From JBBQWT01 sp038210375 (GTDB taxonomy: Bacteria > Acidobacteriota > Terriglobia > Terriglobales > Acidobacteriaceae): DNA of 64,000 nucleotides. How positions within the stretch are numbered: the stretch's first letter is position 1; the number at the start of each line of letters is the position of its first letter. Positions 55,403 to 64,000 of the stretch are shown here, piece by piece. Both the position numbers and the translations under genes were made by a program. The notes beneath the pieces were generated by a model. It was given only the letters and a program-made list of their open reading frames with translations. It ran no database searches and was not told the origin of the DNA. The DNA lies in assembly GCA_038210375.1 (NCBI GenBank), contig JBBQWT010000009.1, forward strand, positions 1 through 64,000, read 5' to 3'.

Positions 55403-56839
55403 ATGAGCATCAATTACGTTAGCAGCGGCCGGCAGAGTTTTGATGACCTTTGCCGGGTCCAGGCATCCAACACTGTAACCGCCCCCGCAATGAAAAAATA
55501 CTTTTCCGCGCTGTTCGTTCTGCTGCCGATCGCGGCCGCGTTCTTCGCCCTGGCGCCTGCTTCTGCCGCTCAGACTGACTGGATCCGCACTGGCACCGGC
55601 CTCGGCGTGGAGCGGGTGCGCATCGCCGTTCCCGACTTCAAGACCCCATCCACCAGCAATTTCAGCCAGGTCTTCGACCAGACCTTGTTCAACGATCTGA
55701 AGAACGCCGGTATTTTCGACGTTGTATCCAAGAGCCTTTATCCGCTCGCCGTTCCCGGGTCCCCCGCTGAGATCAAGCTGGACGCCTGGAACGCTGAGCC
55801 GGTCAATGCCTCCATGGTCGCTTTTGGCAGCTTGAGCTCCGGCGGCGACAATTCTTCCGGCACGCTCACGGTGCAGGGCTGGCTTTTTGACGCGAGGAAT
55901 TCACAATCCCCGCAGGTTCTGGGAAAGCAATACAGCGAGCCCGCGTCGGAAGAAAGTGCGCGCCTGATCGCGCACCGCTTTGCCGACGAAATTATTTCGC
56001 GCCTGGGAGGCGGAATCGCCGGCATCGCCGAAAGCAAGATTTATTTCGTGCGCGCCGGCGGCCGCAACAAGGAAATCTGGCAGATGGATTACGACGGCGC
56101 CAACCAGAAACAGATTACTCGTCTCGGCTCCATTTCCCTTTCACCACGGGTCTCCCCCGATGGCTCGCGCCTGGCCTTCACCACCTTTGCCCGCGGCGGC
56201 CCCGACATCGCCATGTATTCGCTCGAGCTCGGCCGCATGCTTTCGTTTCCCCGATTTGGCGGGGCTAATCTTTCCGCCGCCTGGACCCGTGATGGCAGCA
56301 AGATCGCCTTCTCTTCTTCCATGCGCGGCGACACCGAAATCTATGTCGTCGATTCTTCGGGAAGCAATCCTCGGCGCCTCACCACTTCGCGCGGTCCCGA
56401 CGTCTCGCCGGTTTGGAACCCAAAGACCGACGCCCAGATCGCCTGGGTAAGCGGCCGCAATGGGCTGCCCGAAATCTTTCTCATGGATGCCGACGGCGCC
56501 GGGGTGCAGCGCCTCACCGAGGCCGGATACGCCGTCTCGCCGTCGTGGTCACCCAACGGCCAGTTTCTCGCTTTCTCATGGAACCGCAAGTATGGCCCCG
56601 GCGCTCCCGGCGGCCAGGATATCTACGTCATGGATGTCGCCACCCGTCGCTTTATCCAGCTTACCCACGGCAGCGGGACCAATGACTTTCCCTCGTGGTC
56701 GCCTGATGGAAGGCACCTGGTTTTTCAATCCACCCATGGCGGCGTTGACCACATCTGGTCCATGCTCGCCGATGGCACGCAGCTTCACCAGTTGACGATG
56801 TCCGGCAGGAATTCACAGCCGAACTGGAGCTTTAAATAG
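55403..56839 (+). CDS. tolB: Tol-Pal system beta-propeller protein TolB
   Basis: A periplasmic propeller protein, 478 aa from ATG 55403, which has GGAAGGA upstream; ATG 55490 would place the signal peptide (MKKYFSALFVLLPIAAAFFA) at the very start but has no ribosome site. TolB N-domain ~60-190 (VRIAVPDFKTPSTSNFSQVF) then six PD40 blades (SPRVSPDGSRLAFTTF, AAWTRDGSKIAFSS, SPVWNPKTDAQIAWV, SPSWSPNGQFLAFSW, DFPSWSPDGRHLVFQS, SQPNWSF). It binds Pal. Confidence 0.94.
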   Translation: MSINYVSSGRQSFDDLCRVQASNTVTAPAMKKYFSALFVLLPIAAAFFALAPASAAQTDWIRTGTGLGVERVRIAVPDFKTPSTSNFSQVFDQTLFNDLKNAGIFDVVSKSLYPLAVPGSPAEIKLDAWNAEPVNASMVAFGSLSSGGDNSSGTLTVQGWLFDARNSQSPQVLGKQYSEPASEESARLIAHRFADEIISRLGGGIAGIAESKIYFVRAGGRNKEIWQMDYDGANQKQITRLGSISLSPRVSPDGSRLAFTTFARGGPDIAMYSLELGRMLSFPRFGGANLSAAWTRDGSKIAFSSSMRGDTEIYVVDSSGSNPRRLTTSRGPDVSPVWNPKTDAQIAWVSGRNGLPEIFLMDADGAGVQRLTEAGYAVSPSWSPNGQFLAFSWNRKYGPGAPGGQDIYVMDVATRRFIQLTHGSGTNDFPSWSPDGRHLVFQSTHGGVDHIWSMLADGTQLHQLTMSGRNSQPNWSFK

Positions 56840-56902
56840 AACGATCATTTTGGCGCCCATAAATTGAGGATGCCTGCAGAAAAAATGACAGGGAGAGTAC
56901 CC

Positions 56903-57718
56903 ATGCAAACGTCACGCCCAATCAGTGCACTACCAAATTCCTGCATCGCCGGCGACGGTTCCCAGCCAGCAGCCCGGTTTTGGCGCCGGAAATTGATTCT
57001 CCCGATGATTCTTCTCAGCCTGCTGGCGCTGGCCGGCTGTCGCAAGCCGGCTCCGCGATCGACGCCCACGCCGCCGCCGGAGGTCATGCCCACCGCGTCG
57101 CTCTCCGCCAACCCGGCATCGATTCGCAGCGGCGAATCCACCCGGCTTACCTGGCAGACCCAGCACGCCACCGATGTTTCCATCGAAGGTTTGGGCCAGG
57201 TTGATTCCAACAGCTCGCGAATGGTGTCGCCCGCTGAATCCACCACCTACCGCCTCACTGCGCGCGGCCCCGGCGGCGAGCAGGAAGCCACCACCCGCGT
57301 GACCGTAACTCCCGCCGCGCCCACCCAGTCCACCACCGGTGATACCACCAATAGCGGCCCCCACCCCGATGAGGCTTCTTTCAGCCGAAACGTGCGCGAC
57401 GTGTTCTTTGACTACGACAGTTACGCCATCCGCTCCGATGCCCAGGAACAGTTGAATGCCAACGCCGCCTGGCTGGCTCGGCACCCGGGAGTCAAGGTAC
57501 AGGTTGAAGGACACTGTGATGAGCGCGGTTCGACTGAATTCAACATCGCGCTGGGGGATAGCCGTGCCCACGCGGTAAAACAATTCCTGGTGCAGGCCGG
57601 CGTCGGCGCTGAGCGGGTTTCCACCCTCAGTTACGGCAAGGAGCGCCCGTCGTGCACCGAATCCAACGAGGAGTGCTGGCAGCAGAACCGGCGCGGACAT
57701 TTTGTGTTGCAGCGTTAA
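56903..57718 (+). CDS. pal: peptidoglycan-associated lipoprotein Pal with Ig-like insert
   Basis: A 271-aa lipoprotein from ATG 56903 (GAGAG upstream). The lipobox is LALAGC. An Ig-like beta domain of ~75 residues follows (PTASLSANPASIRSGESTRL, MVSPAESTTYRLTARGPGG), absent from E. coli Pal (~173 aa). The OmpA domain is at ~170-271: DVFFDYDSYAIRSDAQEQL, VQVEGHCDERGSTEFNIALG and the peptidoglycan-binding Asp/Arg pattern are intact. It anchors the outer membrane to peptidoglycan and binds TolB. Confidence 0.93.
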   Translation: MQTSRPISALPNSCIAGDGSQPAARFWRRKLILPMILLSLLALAGCRKPAPRSTPTPPPEVMPTASLSANPASIRSGESTRLTWQTQHATDVSIEGLGQVDSNSSRMVSPAESTTYRLTARGPGGEQEATTRVTVTPAAPTQSTTGDTTNSGPHPDEASFSRNVRDVFFDYDSYAIRSDAQEQLNANAAWLARHPGVKVQVEGHCDERGSTEFNIALGDSRAHAVKQFLVQAGVGAERVSTLSYGKERPSCTESNEECWQQNRRGHFVLQR

Positions 57719-57799
57719 GCTGAATCAACGGCGAGGCCACGGCATTCGACCTGGTTGCACGTCCATGGCAAACGGGAAAATTAAATTGAGAGGCAATCT

Positions 57800-58714
57800 A
57801 TGACGATCGTATCTACGCGGCGCATCACTGCAAAGAACCACCTGTTGTCTTCCCTGCTCGCGGTTGCCGCCGCGGCGGTACTGTTGACGTCGCCGCCTCC
57901 GGCGTTCGCGGTTAACCGCGATATCGTCCAGTTGCAGACCGAGGTGCAGGACCTCAAGGACCAGATGACTCACATGCAGCAATCTTTCGACGAGCGTATG
58001 GGCGTGATGCGCAGCCTGATCGAGCAGAGCACCGACAACATCAATAAGATGAATTCCGGAGTCAGCGAGCTGCGCCGCTCGCTGCAGCAGCAGAACACCG
58101 AGGGAGGTACGCGCATCGAGCAGGTTTCGAACCAGGTGCAGTCACTGCACGATTCGGTCGACGAGATGAAGGCAAGGCTTAACAAGATCAGCAAGCAGCT
58201 AGACGACATGAACGCGGTCCACGAAAACATTGCCACGCCGGCTCCCAGCGGAATGGCCTCAGCAGGCGCGCCTCCGGCGGCGGCCGCCAAAGGGCCACCC
58301 CCCGATTCCCTTTATAACAACGCCTTGAGCGACTACAACACCGCCAATTACGATCTCGCGATCCAGGAATTCACTGACTACCTCCGCTATTACGGCGCCA
58401 GCGACAAAGCCGGCAACGCCCAGTTCTACCTGGCTGATATCGAGTACAAGCAGAAAAATTATGAGCGCGCCATCAAGGATTACGACAAGGTGCTGGAACA
58501 GTATCCCGGAGGCACCAAAGCGGCAGCCGCCCAGTTGCGCAAAGGGTTTGCGCTGATGGAACTGGGAGACCGCGACTCCGCAATCCAGGAGCTGCAAAGC
58601 TTGATCTCGCGCTATCCGGCGTCAGCCGAAGCAACCCAGGCCCGCGAGCGCCTCCGCCGCATGGGAGTGGTAACCACTCCGCTACCGGCGCGTCGTCTCC
58701 CGCCGCGGCGCTGA
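57800..58714 (+). CDS. cpoB: Tol-Pal system protein CpoB/YbgF
   Basis: A 304-aa periplasmic protein. Signal peptide ~1-37 ending PPPAFA; trimeric coiled coil ~40-140 (VQLQTEVQDLKDQMTHMQQS, INKMNSGVSELRRSLQQQN, LNKISKQLDDMNAV); TPR domain ~165-295 (LYNNALSDYNTANYDLAIQE, FYLADIEYKQKNYERAIKD, LRKGFALMELGDRDSAIQEL). CpoB links Tol motion to peptidoglycan synthesis. Last gene of the tol operon. Confidence 0.93.
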   Translation: MTIVSTRRITAKNHLLSSLLAVAAAAVLLTSPPPAFAVNRDIVQLQTEVQDLKDQMTHMQQSFDERMGVMRSLIEQSTDNINKMNSGVSELRRSLQQQNTEGGTRIEQVSNQVQSLHDSVDEMKARLNKISKQLDDMNAVHENIATPAPSGMASAGAPPAAAAKGPPPDSLYNNALSDYNTANYDLAIQEFTDYLRYYGASDKAGNAQFYLADIEYKQKNYERAIKDYDKVLEQYPGGTKAAAAQLRKGFALMELGDRDSAIQELQSLISRYPASAEATQARERLRRMGVVTTPLPARRLPPRR

Positions 58715-58755
58715 ATACGGCACAGATGCAGGGTTATAAATCGCCCTCATCGGTT

Positions 58756-58801
58756 GTCATTCTGACGATCCCCAGTTTCACCGGGGTGAGGAAGAACCCC
58801 T
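58756..58801 (+). repeat. short GTCATTCTGA-type repeat with hairpin
   Basis: GTCATTCTGACGATCCCCAG then TTTCACCGGGGTGAGGAAGA ACC resembles the shared ends of families A and B; CCCC and CGGGG can pair. It follows cpoB and could serve as its terminator. Confidence 0.35.
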
Positions 58802-58836
58802 ACTCGGCTACAAACGCCGGCCCAACGGTTTTGCTG

Positions 58837-59160
58837 CTATTTCCCCAGCCCCAAATCCCGCAGGCAATATCGTATCTCCGCCGCTACCGCGGTCACCCGC
58901 ATGCCATCCTTCACCATCAGCTTGCAAGACAAAGCCTCGTGGCTCGGTGTCCCCAACCCCATGTCGTACGTGACCCGGCAGTACTGGCACTCCTCGTTCC
59001 AACAGAACCGCCCATAGGCGACATTCTGCGACGCCAGGTACTGAAACCCACGCAGCATCATATTATTTTCCGGTACCTCGAACGCCTTGCCCAGCACCTC
59101 AATGCGAACCAGCCGTTCGAAAGGACGGAAGAGGGGACCGGCGGTTTCCGGGGAACTCAC
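58837..59160 (-). CDS. small [2Fe-2S] ferredoxin-like protein
   Basis: A 107-aa protein from GTG 59160. FEVPENNMMLRGFQYLA, then FCWNEECQYCRV (Cys-x4-Cys-x2-Cys) and LSCKLMVKDGM (fourth Cys) give a plant-type [2Fe-2S] pattern, with the spacing between third and fourth ligands shorter than usual. KAFEVPE in the beta-grasp part fits. Partner enzymes are not evident; it is between the tol operon (opposite strand) and a disordered small protein on the other side. Confidence 0.72.
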   Translation of the reverse strand: MSSPETAGPLFRPFERLVRIEVLGKAFEVPENNMMLRGFQYLASQNVAYGRFCWNEECQYCRVTYDMGLGTPSHEALSCKLMVKDGMRVTAVAAEIRYCLRDLGLGK

Positions 59161-59224
59161 GCCCCGATTCTACCCCAGGCAACAGCCCCCACAATCCTGA
59201 GCATCTGAATGGCTTGGAGAAATA

Positions 59225-59527
59225 ATGGAACCCACCAATACCAACAACGATAACGATCTCGCCAAAGGCGCTGTGGAAGAAGAGCGCTCTTCCGCGGACA
59301 ACCACAATTCCATGTCGGGGCAGCTCCAGCATCGCTCCGAAAATACCTTGATCAAGCAGAATGACAGCGATTTTCCCGAGCCCGGCTCCAGCCCCGAACA
59401 CAGCGGCGAGCCCGAAGAAACCCCCGACCCCGTCCAGCCGATAGGCGATCCGCCAGATCCCAAATCGAGCTCTCCCCTGAAAGCGCCGGCCCGTCCCGAC
59501 CCGCAACAGCCAGAAACCAAGGGGTGA
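59225..59527 (+). CDS. small disordered acidic hypothetical protein
   Basis: A 100-aa, Pro/Glu/Asp/Ser-rich protein without hydrophobic core (EPEETPDPVQPIGDPPDPKS); likely intrinsically disordered. TTGGAGAA lies at good spacing from the ATG, and no other frame is favoured, so I accept it. No family is recognised. It sits divergently next to the ferredoxin-like gene. Confidence 0.55.
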   Translation: MEPTNTNNDNDLAKGAVEEERSSADNHNSMSGQLQHRSENTLIKQNDSDFPEPGSSPEHSGEPEETPDPVQPIGDPPDPKSSSPLKAPARPDPQQPETKG

Positions 59528-59658
59528 GGAAAGTCTTAACAGTGCCGCAAACCTCAGCCTGGTCATCCTGCTCTTTTTCGACGCGCTGTTCTGATAAGCC
59601 ACCCAGGTGAAAGTTTTACCCTCGCCCACCCTGCCATCTTGCGGTACTCTGGTTTTCC

Positions 59659-60741
59659 GTGAATCTCCGCGAAAATGTACCGCTGGCGCCCATGACCACA
59701 TTGCAGGTGGGCGGCCCTGCCCGCTACTTCGTCGAAGCCGCAACCCGCACCGAAATCACCGAAGCGCTCGATTATGCCGGCTCCCGGCAATTGCCCCTCT
59801 TCATTCTCGGCGGAGGCAGCAACCTGGTAATTTCCGATCGTGGCTGGCCCGGCCTGGTTTTGAAAATCAATTTACTTGGAATTGAAGCGGTTCCCGGTCA
59901 CCGAACCATGGTCTTTCGAGTTGCAGCGGGTGAGAATTGGGATTCCTTTGTCGCCCTCGCCGTCTCCCAGAATTGTTCCGGAATTGAATGTCTCAGCGGG
60001 ATTCCCGGCTCTACCGGCGGCACTCCTGTACAGAACGTCGGCGCTTACGGTCAGGACGTTTCGCAAACCATCACCTCGGTCGAGGTGCTCGACCGCGAAA
60101 CCGGTCAGGCGCGCAGCCTGTCAAATCACGAATGCCAGTTCAGCTATCGCACCAGCATTCTTAACAGCGCCGCCGGCCAGCATTTTATCGTCATGAATGT
60201 CACGTTCCAGCTGCAACCCGGGGGCACGCCCCGGTTCCACTATGCGGACCTGCAACGATATTTTGCCACTTGGGCGGCGCCGCCCACTCTTTCCCAGGTG
60301 CGCGACGCGGTGCGCGAGATCCGCCGCGGCAAGGCCATGCTGATCGTCCCCGGCGACGATGATTGCCGCAGCGCCGGCTCGTTCTTCAAGAATCCCCTGC
60401 TCAGCGAGGCCGGTTACCGTACGTTGACGCAATGCGTGGGTAACCTGACTCACAGCGCCAGACCGCCGGCCTACCCGACTTCAGACGGCCGCGTAAAGGT
60501 TTCTGCGGCATGGCTCGTGGAGCAGGCCGGCTTCTCCCGAGGCACGGTGCGCGGCCCCGTCGGCATCTCTTCCCGGCATGCACTGGCCATCATCAACCGC
60601 GGAGGCGCCTTCGCTTCCGATATCGTTGCGTTCAAGAACGAGATCGAGAACGCTGTCAGGGAAAAGTTTGGCGTGAGCCTGGTGGCTGAACCGGTTCTGG
60701 TGGGCTTCGACCCGGTCAATCCCGGGCCGACTCAAGGCTGA
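59659..60741 (+). CDS. murB: UDP-N-acetylenolpyruvoylglucosamine reductase MurB
   Basis: A 360-aa FAD enzyme (E. coli 342), second step of peptidoglycan precursor synthesis: reduces enolpyruvyl-UDP-GlcNAc to UDP-MurNAc. GTG 59659 start. FAD domain: MTTLQVGGPARYFVEA, LGGGSNLVISD, GIPGSTGGTPVQNVGAYGQ; the proton-donor Ser is in RSAGSFFKNP; YRTSIL belongs to the type I (E. coli-like) loop. Layout places it alone, not in an mra cluster. Confidence 0.95.
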   Translation: MNLRENVPLAPMTTLQVGGPARYFVEAATRTEITEALDYAGSRQLPLFILGGGSNLVISDRGWPGLVLKINLLGIEAVPGHRTMVFRVAAGENWDSFVALAVSQNCSGIECLSGIPGSTGGTPVQNVGAYGQDVSQTITSVEVLDRETGQARSLSNHECQFSYRTSILNSAAGQHFIVMNVTFQLQPGGTPRFHYADLQRYFATWAAPPTLSQVRDAVREIRRGKAMLIVPGDDDCRSAGSFFKNPLLSEAGYRTLTQCVGNLTHSARPPAYPTSDGRVKVSAAWLVEQAGFSRGTVRGPVGISSRHALAIINRGGAFASDIVAFKNEIENAVREKFGVSLVAEPVLVGFDPVNPGPTQG

Positions 60742-60820
60742 AACCTTATGTGTCCCCCCGCATCCAAGCCTTAACGCTGCACGTTCCTGGTACGAAGCGG
60801 AATCACAAATAGGCACGCTC

Positions 60821-61780
60821 ATGAAGGTTCCACCCGACGATATTCCCTCCTTCGAAATCACTCCGGAAAAGACCTACCTGGACCGGCGCGCCTTCATGAC
60901 TCTCGCCGGCAGCACCGGCGCCGCCCTCGCCATTGGAGCTGGGATTAGAAGATGGACTCGGCCACCTTCCCTCGAATCGTTTCTTCCTGCCATTCCCGGA
61001 GTTGCCAAGAGCGCGCTCAGCACCAATGAAGCGCCCACGTCGCTGCAGGACATCACTCACTACAACAACTTTTATGAGTTTGGCACCGGAAAATACGAGC
61101 CTGCCGAGCTCGCCCAGAATTTCAAGACTGAAGGCTGGAAGGTTTCCGTCGAAGGCCTGGTCAGCAAGCCCAGCGTCTTTGACCTCGACGCCATCCGCAA
61201 GATGCAGCCTCTGGAAGAACGCATTTACCGCCATCGCTGCGTCGAAGGATGGTCGATGGTGATCCCCTGGGTGGGATTTTCCTTGAGCGAATTCATCCAG
61301 CGCGCCCAGCCCCTGGGCAGCGCGAAGTTTGTGCAGTTTGAGACCCTGCTCGACCCGGCGCAGATGCCGGGACAGAATCACGGCGTGCTCGGATGGCCCT
61401 ACGTCGAGGGCCTTCGCATGGATGAGGCCATGCACCCGCTGGCATTACTGTGCGTGGGACTCTACGGGAAAATTCTGCCCAACCAGGATGGCGCGCCGAT
61501 TCGCATCGTCCTTCCCTGGAAGTACGGTTTCAAGAGCATCAAGTCCATTGTCAAGATGCGTTTTGTCGAAGAGCAGCCCGACGCTACCTGGAACCTGGCT
61601 GCGCCCCGCGAATATGGCTTCTATTCCAACGTGAATCCCGAAGTCGATCACCCGCGCTGGAGCCAATCCACCGAGCGCCGCGTTGGCGAGTTCGCCAAGC
61701 GCAACACCCTCATGTTCAATGGCTATGCCGATCAGGTCGCCTCTCTCTACACCGGCATGGACTTGAAAAAAGACTTCTAG
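60821..61780 (+). CDS. msrP: protein-methionine-sulfoxide reductase catalytic subunit MsrP
   Basis: A 319-aa periplasmic molybdopterin (Mo-MPT) enzyme that repairs oxidised Met in envelope proteins. Tat signal with Arg22-Arg23 (DRRAFMTLAG). Mo ligand Cys140 in YRHRCVEGWSMVIPWVG; LPWKYGFKSIKSIVKMRFVE and LMFNGYADQVASLY are typical. It uses electrons from MsrQ, whose gene follows after 3 bp. Confidence 0.95.
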   Translation: MKVPPDDIPSFEITPEKTYLDRRAFMTLAGSTGAALAIGAGIRRWTRPPSLESFLPAIPGVAKSALSTNEAPTSLQDITHYNNFYEFGTGKYEPAELAQNFKTEGWKVSVEGLVSKPSVFDLDAIRKMQPLEERIYRHRCVEGWSMVIPWVGFSLSEFIQRAQPLGSAKFVQFETLLDPAQMPGQNHGVLGWPYVEGLRMDEAMHPLALLCVGLYGKILPNQDGAPIRIVLPWKYGFKSIKSIVKMRFVEEQPDATWNLAAPREYGFYSNVNPEVDHPRWSQSTERRVGEFAKRNTLMFNGYADQVASLYTGMDLKKDF

Positions 61781-61783
61781 CCC

Positions 61784-62413
61784 ATGTCGCGCCGTAACCT
61801 CGTCATTCTGAAAATAGCGGTTTTCACCGCCAGCCTGTTTACCGTGGTCATGCTGGTGGGCGAATATTTCACCCACCACCTCACTGCCGACCCGGTTAGG
61901 GAAATTACCTCCAGCACCGGTTCCTCCGCTCTGATTTTCCTGATGCTCACGCTGGCTATTACCCCGGTGCGCAGGTTTACCGGCTGGCTGTGGCTTATCC
62001 GCTTCCGGCGAATGCTGGGACTCTTTGCCTTTTTTTATGCCAGCCTGCACCTGCTTACCTACCTGTGGTTTGATAAGAATTTTGTGGCGCGCGACATTTG
62101 GAAAGATATCTTCAAGCGGCCATTTATCACCGCAGGCTTTACCGCCTGGATATTCATGCTCCCCCTGGCGCTGACTTCAACCCAGTGGGCGATCGGCAAG
62201 ATGGGTGGGAAGCGCTGGCAAGCGCTGCATCGCCTGATTTATTTCAGCGCCATTGCCGGGATCGTGCATTTCTACTGGCTGGTAAAAAAAGACATCACCG
62301 AACCAGTGGAATACGCTGTCCTGCTGGCGGCATTGTTACTGGCGCGCCTGTACCTCTGGAAACGCCCCGCCAGGCCACCGGTGGCCCGGGGCCCATCGCT
62401 GCAGAAGATCTGA
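61784..62413 (+). CDS. msrQ: MsrQ heme b membrane subunit
   Basis: A 209-aa ferric-reductase-like membrane protein with six helices. His residues in FYASLHLLTY and WQALHRLIYFSAIAGIVHFY are the heme ligands. It moves electrons from the quinone pool to MsrP. Starts right after msrP. Confidence 0.94.
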   Translation: MSRRNLVILKIAVFTASLFTVVMLVGEYFTHHLTADPVREITSSTGSSALIFLMLTLAITPVRRFTGWLWLIRFRRMLGLFAFFYASLHLLTYLWFDKNFVARDIWKDIFKRPFITAGFTAWIFMLPLALTSTQWAIGKMGGKRWQALHRLIYFSAIAGIVHFYWLVKKDITEPVEYAVLLAALLLARLYLWKRPARPPVARGPSLQKI

Positions 62414-62420
62414 GTAGCGG

Positions 62421-62669
62421 TTACTCCAGCTTGGCGACTTTTGAATCCAGGTCCTGCAGCGCCCGGTTCAGCATTTCCGCGTGACGCGGATTCTGGCTGG
62501 CCTCAATTTGTTGGAGTACTGAAGTCCGCGCCAGCAGCAACAGTTCTCTGTCGCGCTTCCTGCTGGCCTCATCCGCATTGAGTTGTGCGCCCTCGCGGGC
62601 TTTGGCCCGGTCCTCGGCCGCCTCTTCCTGTTGCGACTCGATGGATTTGCTCTCCCAGCCCCGCGCCAT
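62421..62669 (-). CDS. small helical hypothetical protein
   Basis: An 82-aa, highly charged, helix-forming protein (LLLLARTSVLQQIEASQNPR, HAEMLNRALQDLDSKVAKLE). No cysteine, no membrane helix. It converges on msrQ with 7 bp between stops. The last half looks like a conserved short domain I have seen in acidobacterial proteins without function. The 295-bp gap that follows to the next gene shows nothing definite. Confidence 0.6.
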   Translation of the reverse strand: MARGWESKSIESQQEEAAEDRAKAREGAQLNADEASRKRDRELLLLARTSVLQQIEASQNPRHAEMLNRALQDLDSKVAKLE

Positions 62670-62964
62670 TAACGGGTCACCCGCGGAGGGAATGGCAATG
62701 GTGTGTTTTCGTGTCTCTTCTGTCCTGATCTCATGTTTACAATGTTACAGCCTTCGAGGACAGGAGCGAGCGAAAGTTCACAGGCGCATATTGCCGCCGG
62801 TGATGCCCACGCTGGATAAGTGGTCGCGCGCAGGAATGTTTTTTTCGACCGGCCCCTGATTTGTCGCCTCGCATTTTTATTGCTCTCCCCACCCGAAGCA
62901 GGCACTTAAGCTAGAATTGCCCTCGGAAATAAGACCCACTTTGAAAATTGAGGTCCAAAGACTT

Positions 62965-64000
62965 ATGTCCAACATCCGTCGCGCCTTAGGCTGGGCTTTA
63001 TTAGCGCTGGCAGCACTTCCCCTGGCCGCGCAAACGCGCCGCTCCATCACCGAAAAAGATATCTTCGCCTTCACCTGGATTGCCGATCCGCAGATTTCTC
63101 CCGATGGCGCCCAAGTGGTGTTCGTAAAGGTCACCGCCAGCGAGAAAAACGATAACTACGAGACCTCACTGTGGAAGGTTCCGGCCGGCGGCGGCGCGGA
63201 GCCCGAGCAACTCACCAACGGCCCCAGTGACACCAGCCCGCGCTGGTCTCCCGATGGCCGGCAGCTTGCCTTCGTGCGCAGTGTGAAGAAAGACAACAAA
63301 CCCCAGCCCCCGCAGATTTACCTCCTGAACTTTTCCGGCGGGGAGCCCCGAGCCCTGACCAGCGTAGCCAAAGGCGCATCGTCGCCGGTTTGGTCGCCCA
63401 ACGGCTCGAAGATTGCATTCCAAAGCAACGCCTCGGTCCAGGATATTGCCGCGCACGATGCCGCCGAAACCGCCTCCGCCGCCAGCGCGGGCAAGGCCCA
63501 GCCGCACAAGTCCGATGTCCGCATCATCACCCGCGCGGTATACCGGTTCAACGGCGTCGGTTACCTTGACCCCGCGCGCCCCCGGCACATCTGGGTGGTC
63601 TCGGCAGCCCCCGCGGACGGCGCCGGCGCCCACCCTTCCCAACTGACCACTGGCGCGTTTTCTGAAGGAGACCTCGCCTGGGCCCCCGACGGCTCGCGCA
63701 TCTATTTTCTTTCCAACCGGGTGGTCGAAGATTATTACGAGCTTCCCCATAATGAGATTTACTCCGTGCCCGCCACCGGCGGCGCCACCGCGAAAGTGGC
63801 CGCAATCGACGGCTCCATCGGCGACCTGGCGGTCAGCCGCGACGGCGCCCGTATCGCCTTTACCGGGTCGCTCAATCAGCCGGTGCACTCCTATAACCAG
63901 CCTGACCTTTTTGTCGCCACCACGGCCGGCGGCTCCGTGAAGAACCTGACCAAGGATTACGACTATGACATCGCATCAGGCCTCACCGGAGACCAGCATG
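62965..64000 (+). CDS. S9 family prolyl oligopeptidase (partial, N-terminal propeller)
   Basis: The first ~345 residues of a secreted serine peptidase; the catalytic domain lies beyond the right edge. Signal peptide MSNIRRALGWALLALAALPL then AAQ. Then ADPQISPDGAQVVFVKV, SPRWSPDGRQLAFVR, SPVWSPNGSKIAFQS, LAWAPDGSRIYFLSN and LAVSRDGARIAFTG are propeller blades of the DPP-IV/acylaminoacyl-peptidase class. ATG 62965 has AGGT ~9 nt upstream. It is complete in frame to the last base. Confidence 0.88.
   Translation, partial: MSNIRRALGWALLALAALPLAAQTRRSITEKDIFAFTWIADPQISPDGAQVVFVKVTASEKNDNYETSLWKVPAGGGAEPEQLTNGPSDTSPRWSPDGRQLAFVRSVKKDNKPQPPQIYLLNFSGGEPRALTSVAKGASSPVWSPNGSKIAFQSNASVQDIAAHDAAETASAASAGKAQPHKSDVRIITRAVYRFNGVGYLDPARPRHIWVVSAAPADGAGAHPSQLTTGAFSEGDLAWAPDGSRIYFLSNRVVEDYYELPHNEIYSVPATGGATAKVAAIDGSIGDLAVSRDGARIAFTGSLNQPVHSYNQPDLFVATTAGGSVKNLTKDYDYDIASGLTGDQH

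Overview
The window looks like a piece of a high-GC, Gram-negative bacterial chromosome, most probably from the Acidobacteriota (Terriglobia/Koribacter-like). This assignment is an inference. It rests on a complete hopanoid operon, a Ser/Thr kinase fused to a PD40 propeller, FtsX/MacB-type permeases, a full Tol-Pal operon, and many dispersed 'GTCATCC/GTCATTCC' intergenic repeats. I see no rRNA or tRNA gene, insertion sequence, phage gene or CRISPR array. The first gene (hcrA) and the last gene (S9 peptidase) run off the edges.

Layout. (1) 1-8394, minus strand: an aryl-CoA catabolism cluster read from right to left: enoyl-CoA hydratase, BoxB/PaaA-type di-iron oxygenase, CoA-transferase B, a dienoyl-CoA-hydratase-like crotonase, CoA-transferase A, rhodanese, and the HcrC and HcrA subunits of a 4-hydroxybenzoyl-CoA-reductase-like molybdoenzyme. 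A TetR regulator with a palindrome just before its start lies upstream. (2) 8831-17066: an NADP/F420 oxidoreductase-like protein, a two-permease ABC exporter with its adaptor and ATPase, a PD40-fused kinase, and a decayed partial duplicate of the ATPase/kinase junction. (3) 17072-21920: a secreted hypothetical protein, a lone nuoB, an MDR dehydrogenase, and the molybdenum-cofactor pair XdhC/MocA (possible maturation factors for HcrA), then a HAD phosphatase. (4) 22281-28146: an atypical Nramp transporter, an IscU-like protein lacking its third Cys, a BtuF-like protein fused in translation to a Nudix enzyme, a repeat-dense 640-bp gap, an EthD protein, and a PRC/MgtE_N/CBS protein. (5) 28345-32174: an anti-sigma/anti-anti-sigma pair, strong hairpins, and a queF-MFS-glycosyltransferase operon. 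(6) 32454-39274: an adaptor, a TPR protein, a DUF5946-like protein, TolC, then hpnJ with two small EamA proteins. (7) 39409-50956, minus strand: the hopanoid operon ispH-shc-hpnA-hpnG-ADH-ADH-hpnC-hpnD-hpnE-GATase-like. (8) 51207-64000: recN, tolQ-tolR-tonB/tolA-tolB-pal-cpoB, a small ferredoxin, murB, msrPQ, and the start of an S9 peptidase.

How the genes fit together. The hopanoid operon runs from isoprenoid supply (ispH) through squalene (hpnCDE) and cyclisation (shc) to side-chain processing (hpnG, hpnA). Two paralogous zinc dehydrogenases sit exactly where the reductase of the side chain is unassigned. hpnJ on the facing strand adds cyclitol-ether chemistry. The aromatic cluster combines pieces of the anaerobic route (4-hydroxybenzoyl-CoA reductase, dienoyl-CoA hydratase-like) with an oxygenase of the aerobic hybrid route and a CoA-transferase pair. 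I know of no standard pathway with that combination, and it is the strongest candidate in the window for an undescribed system.
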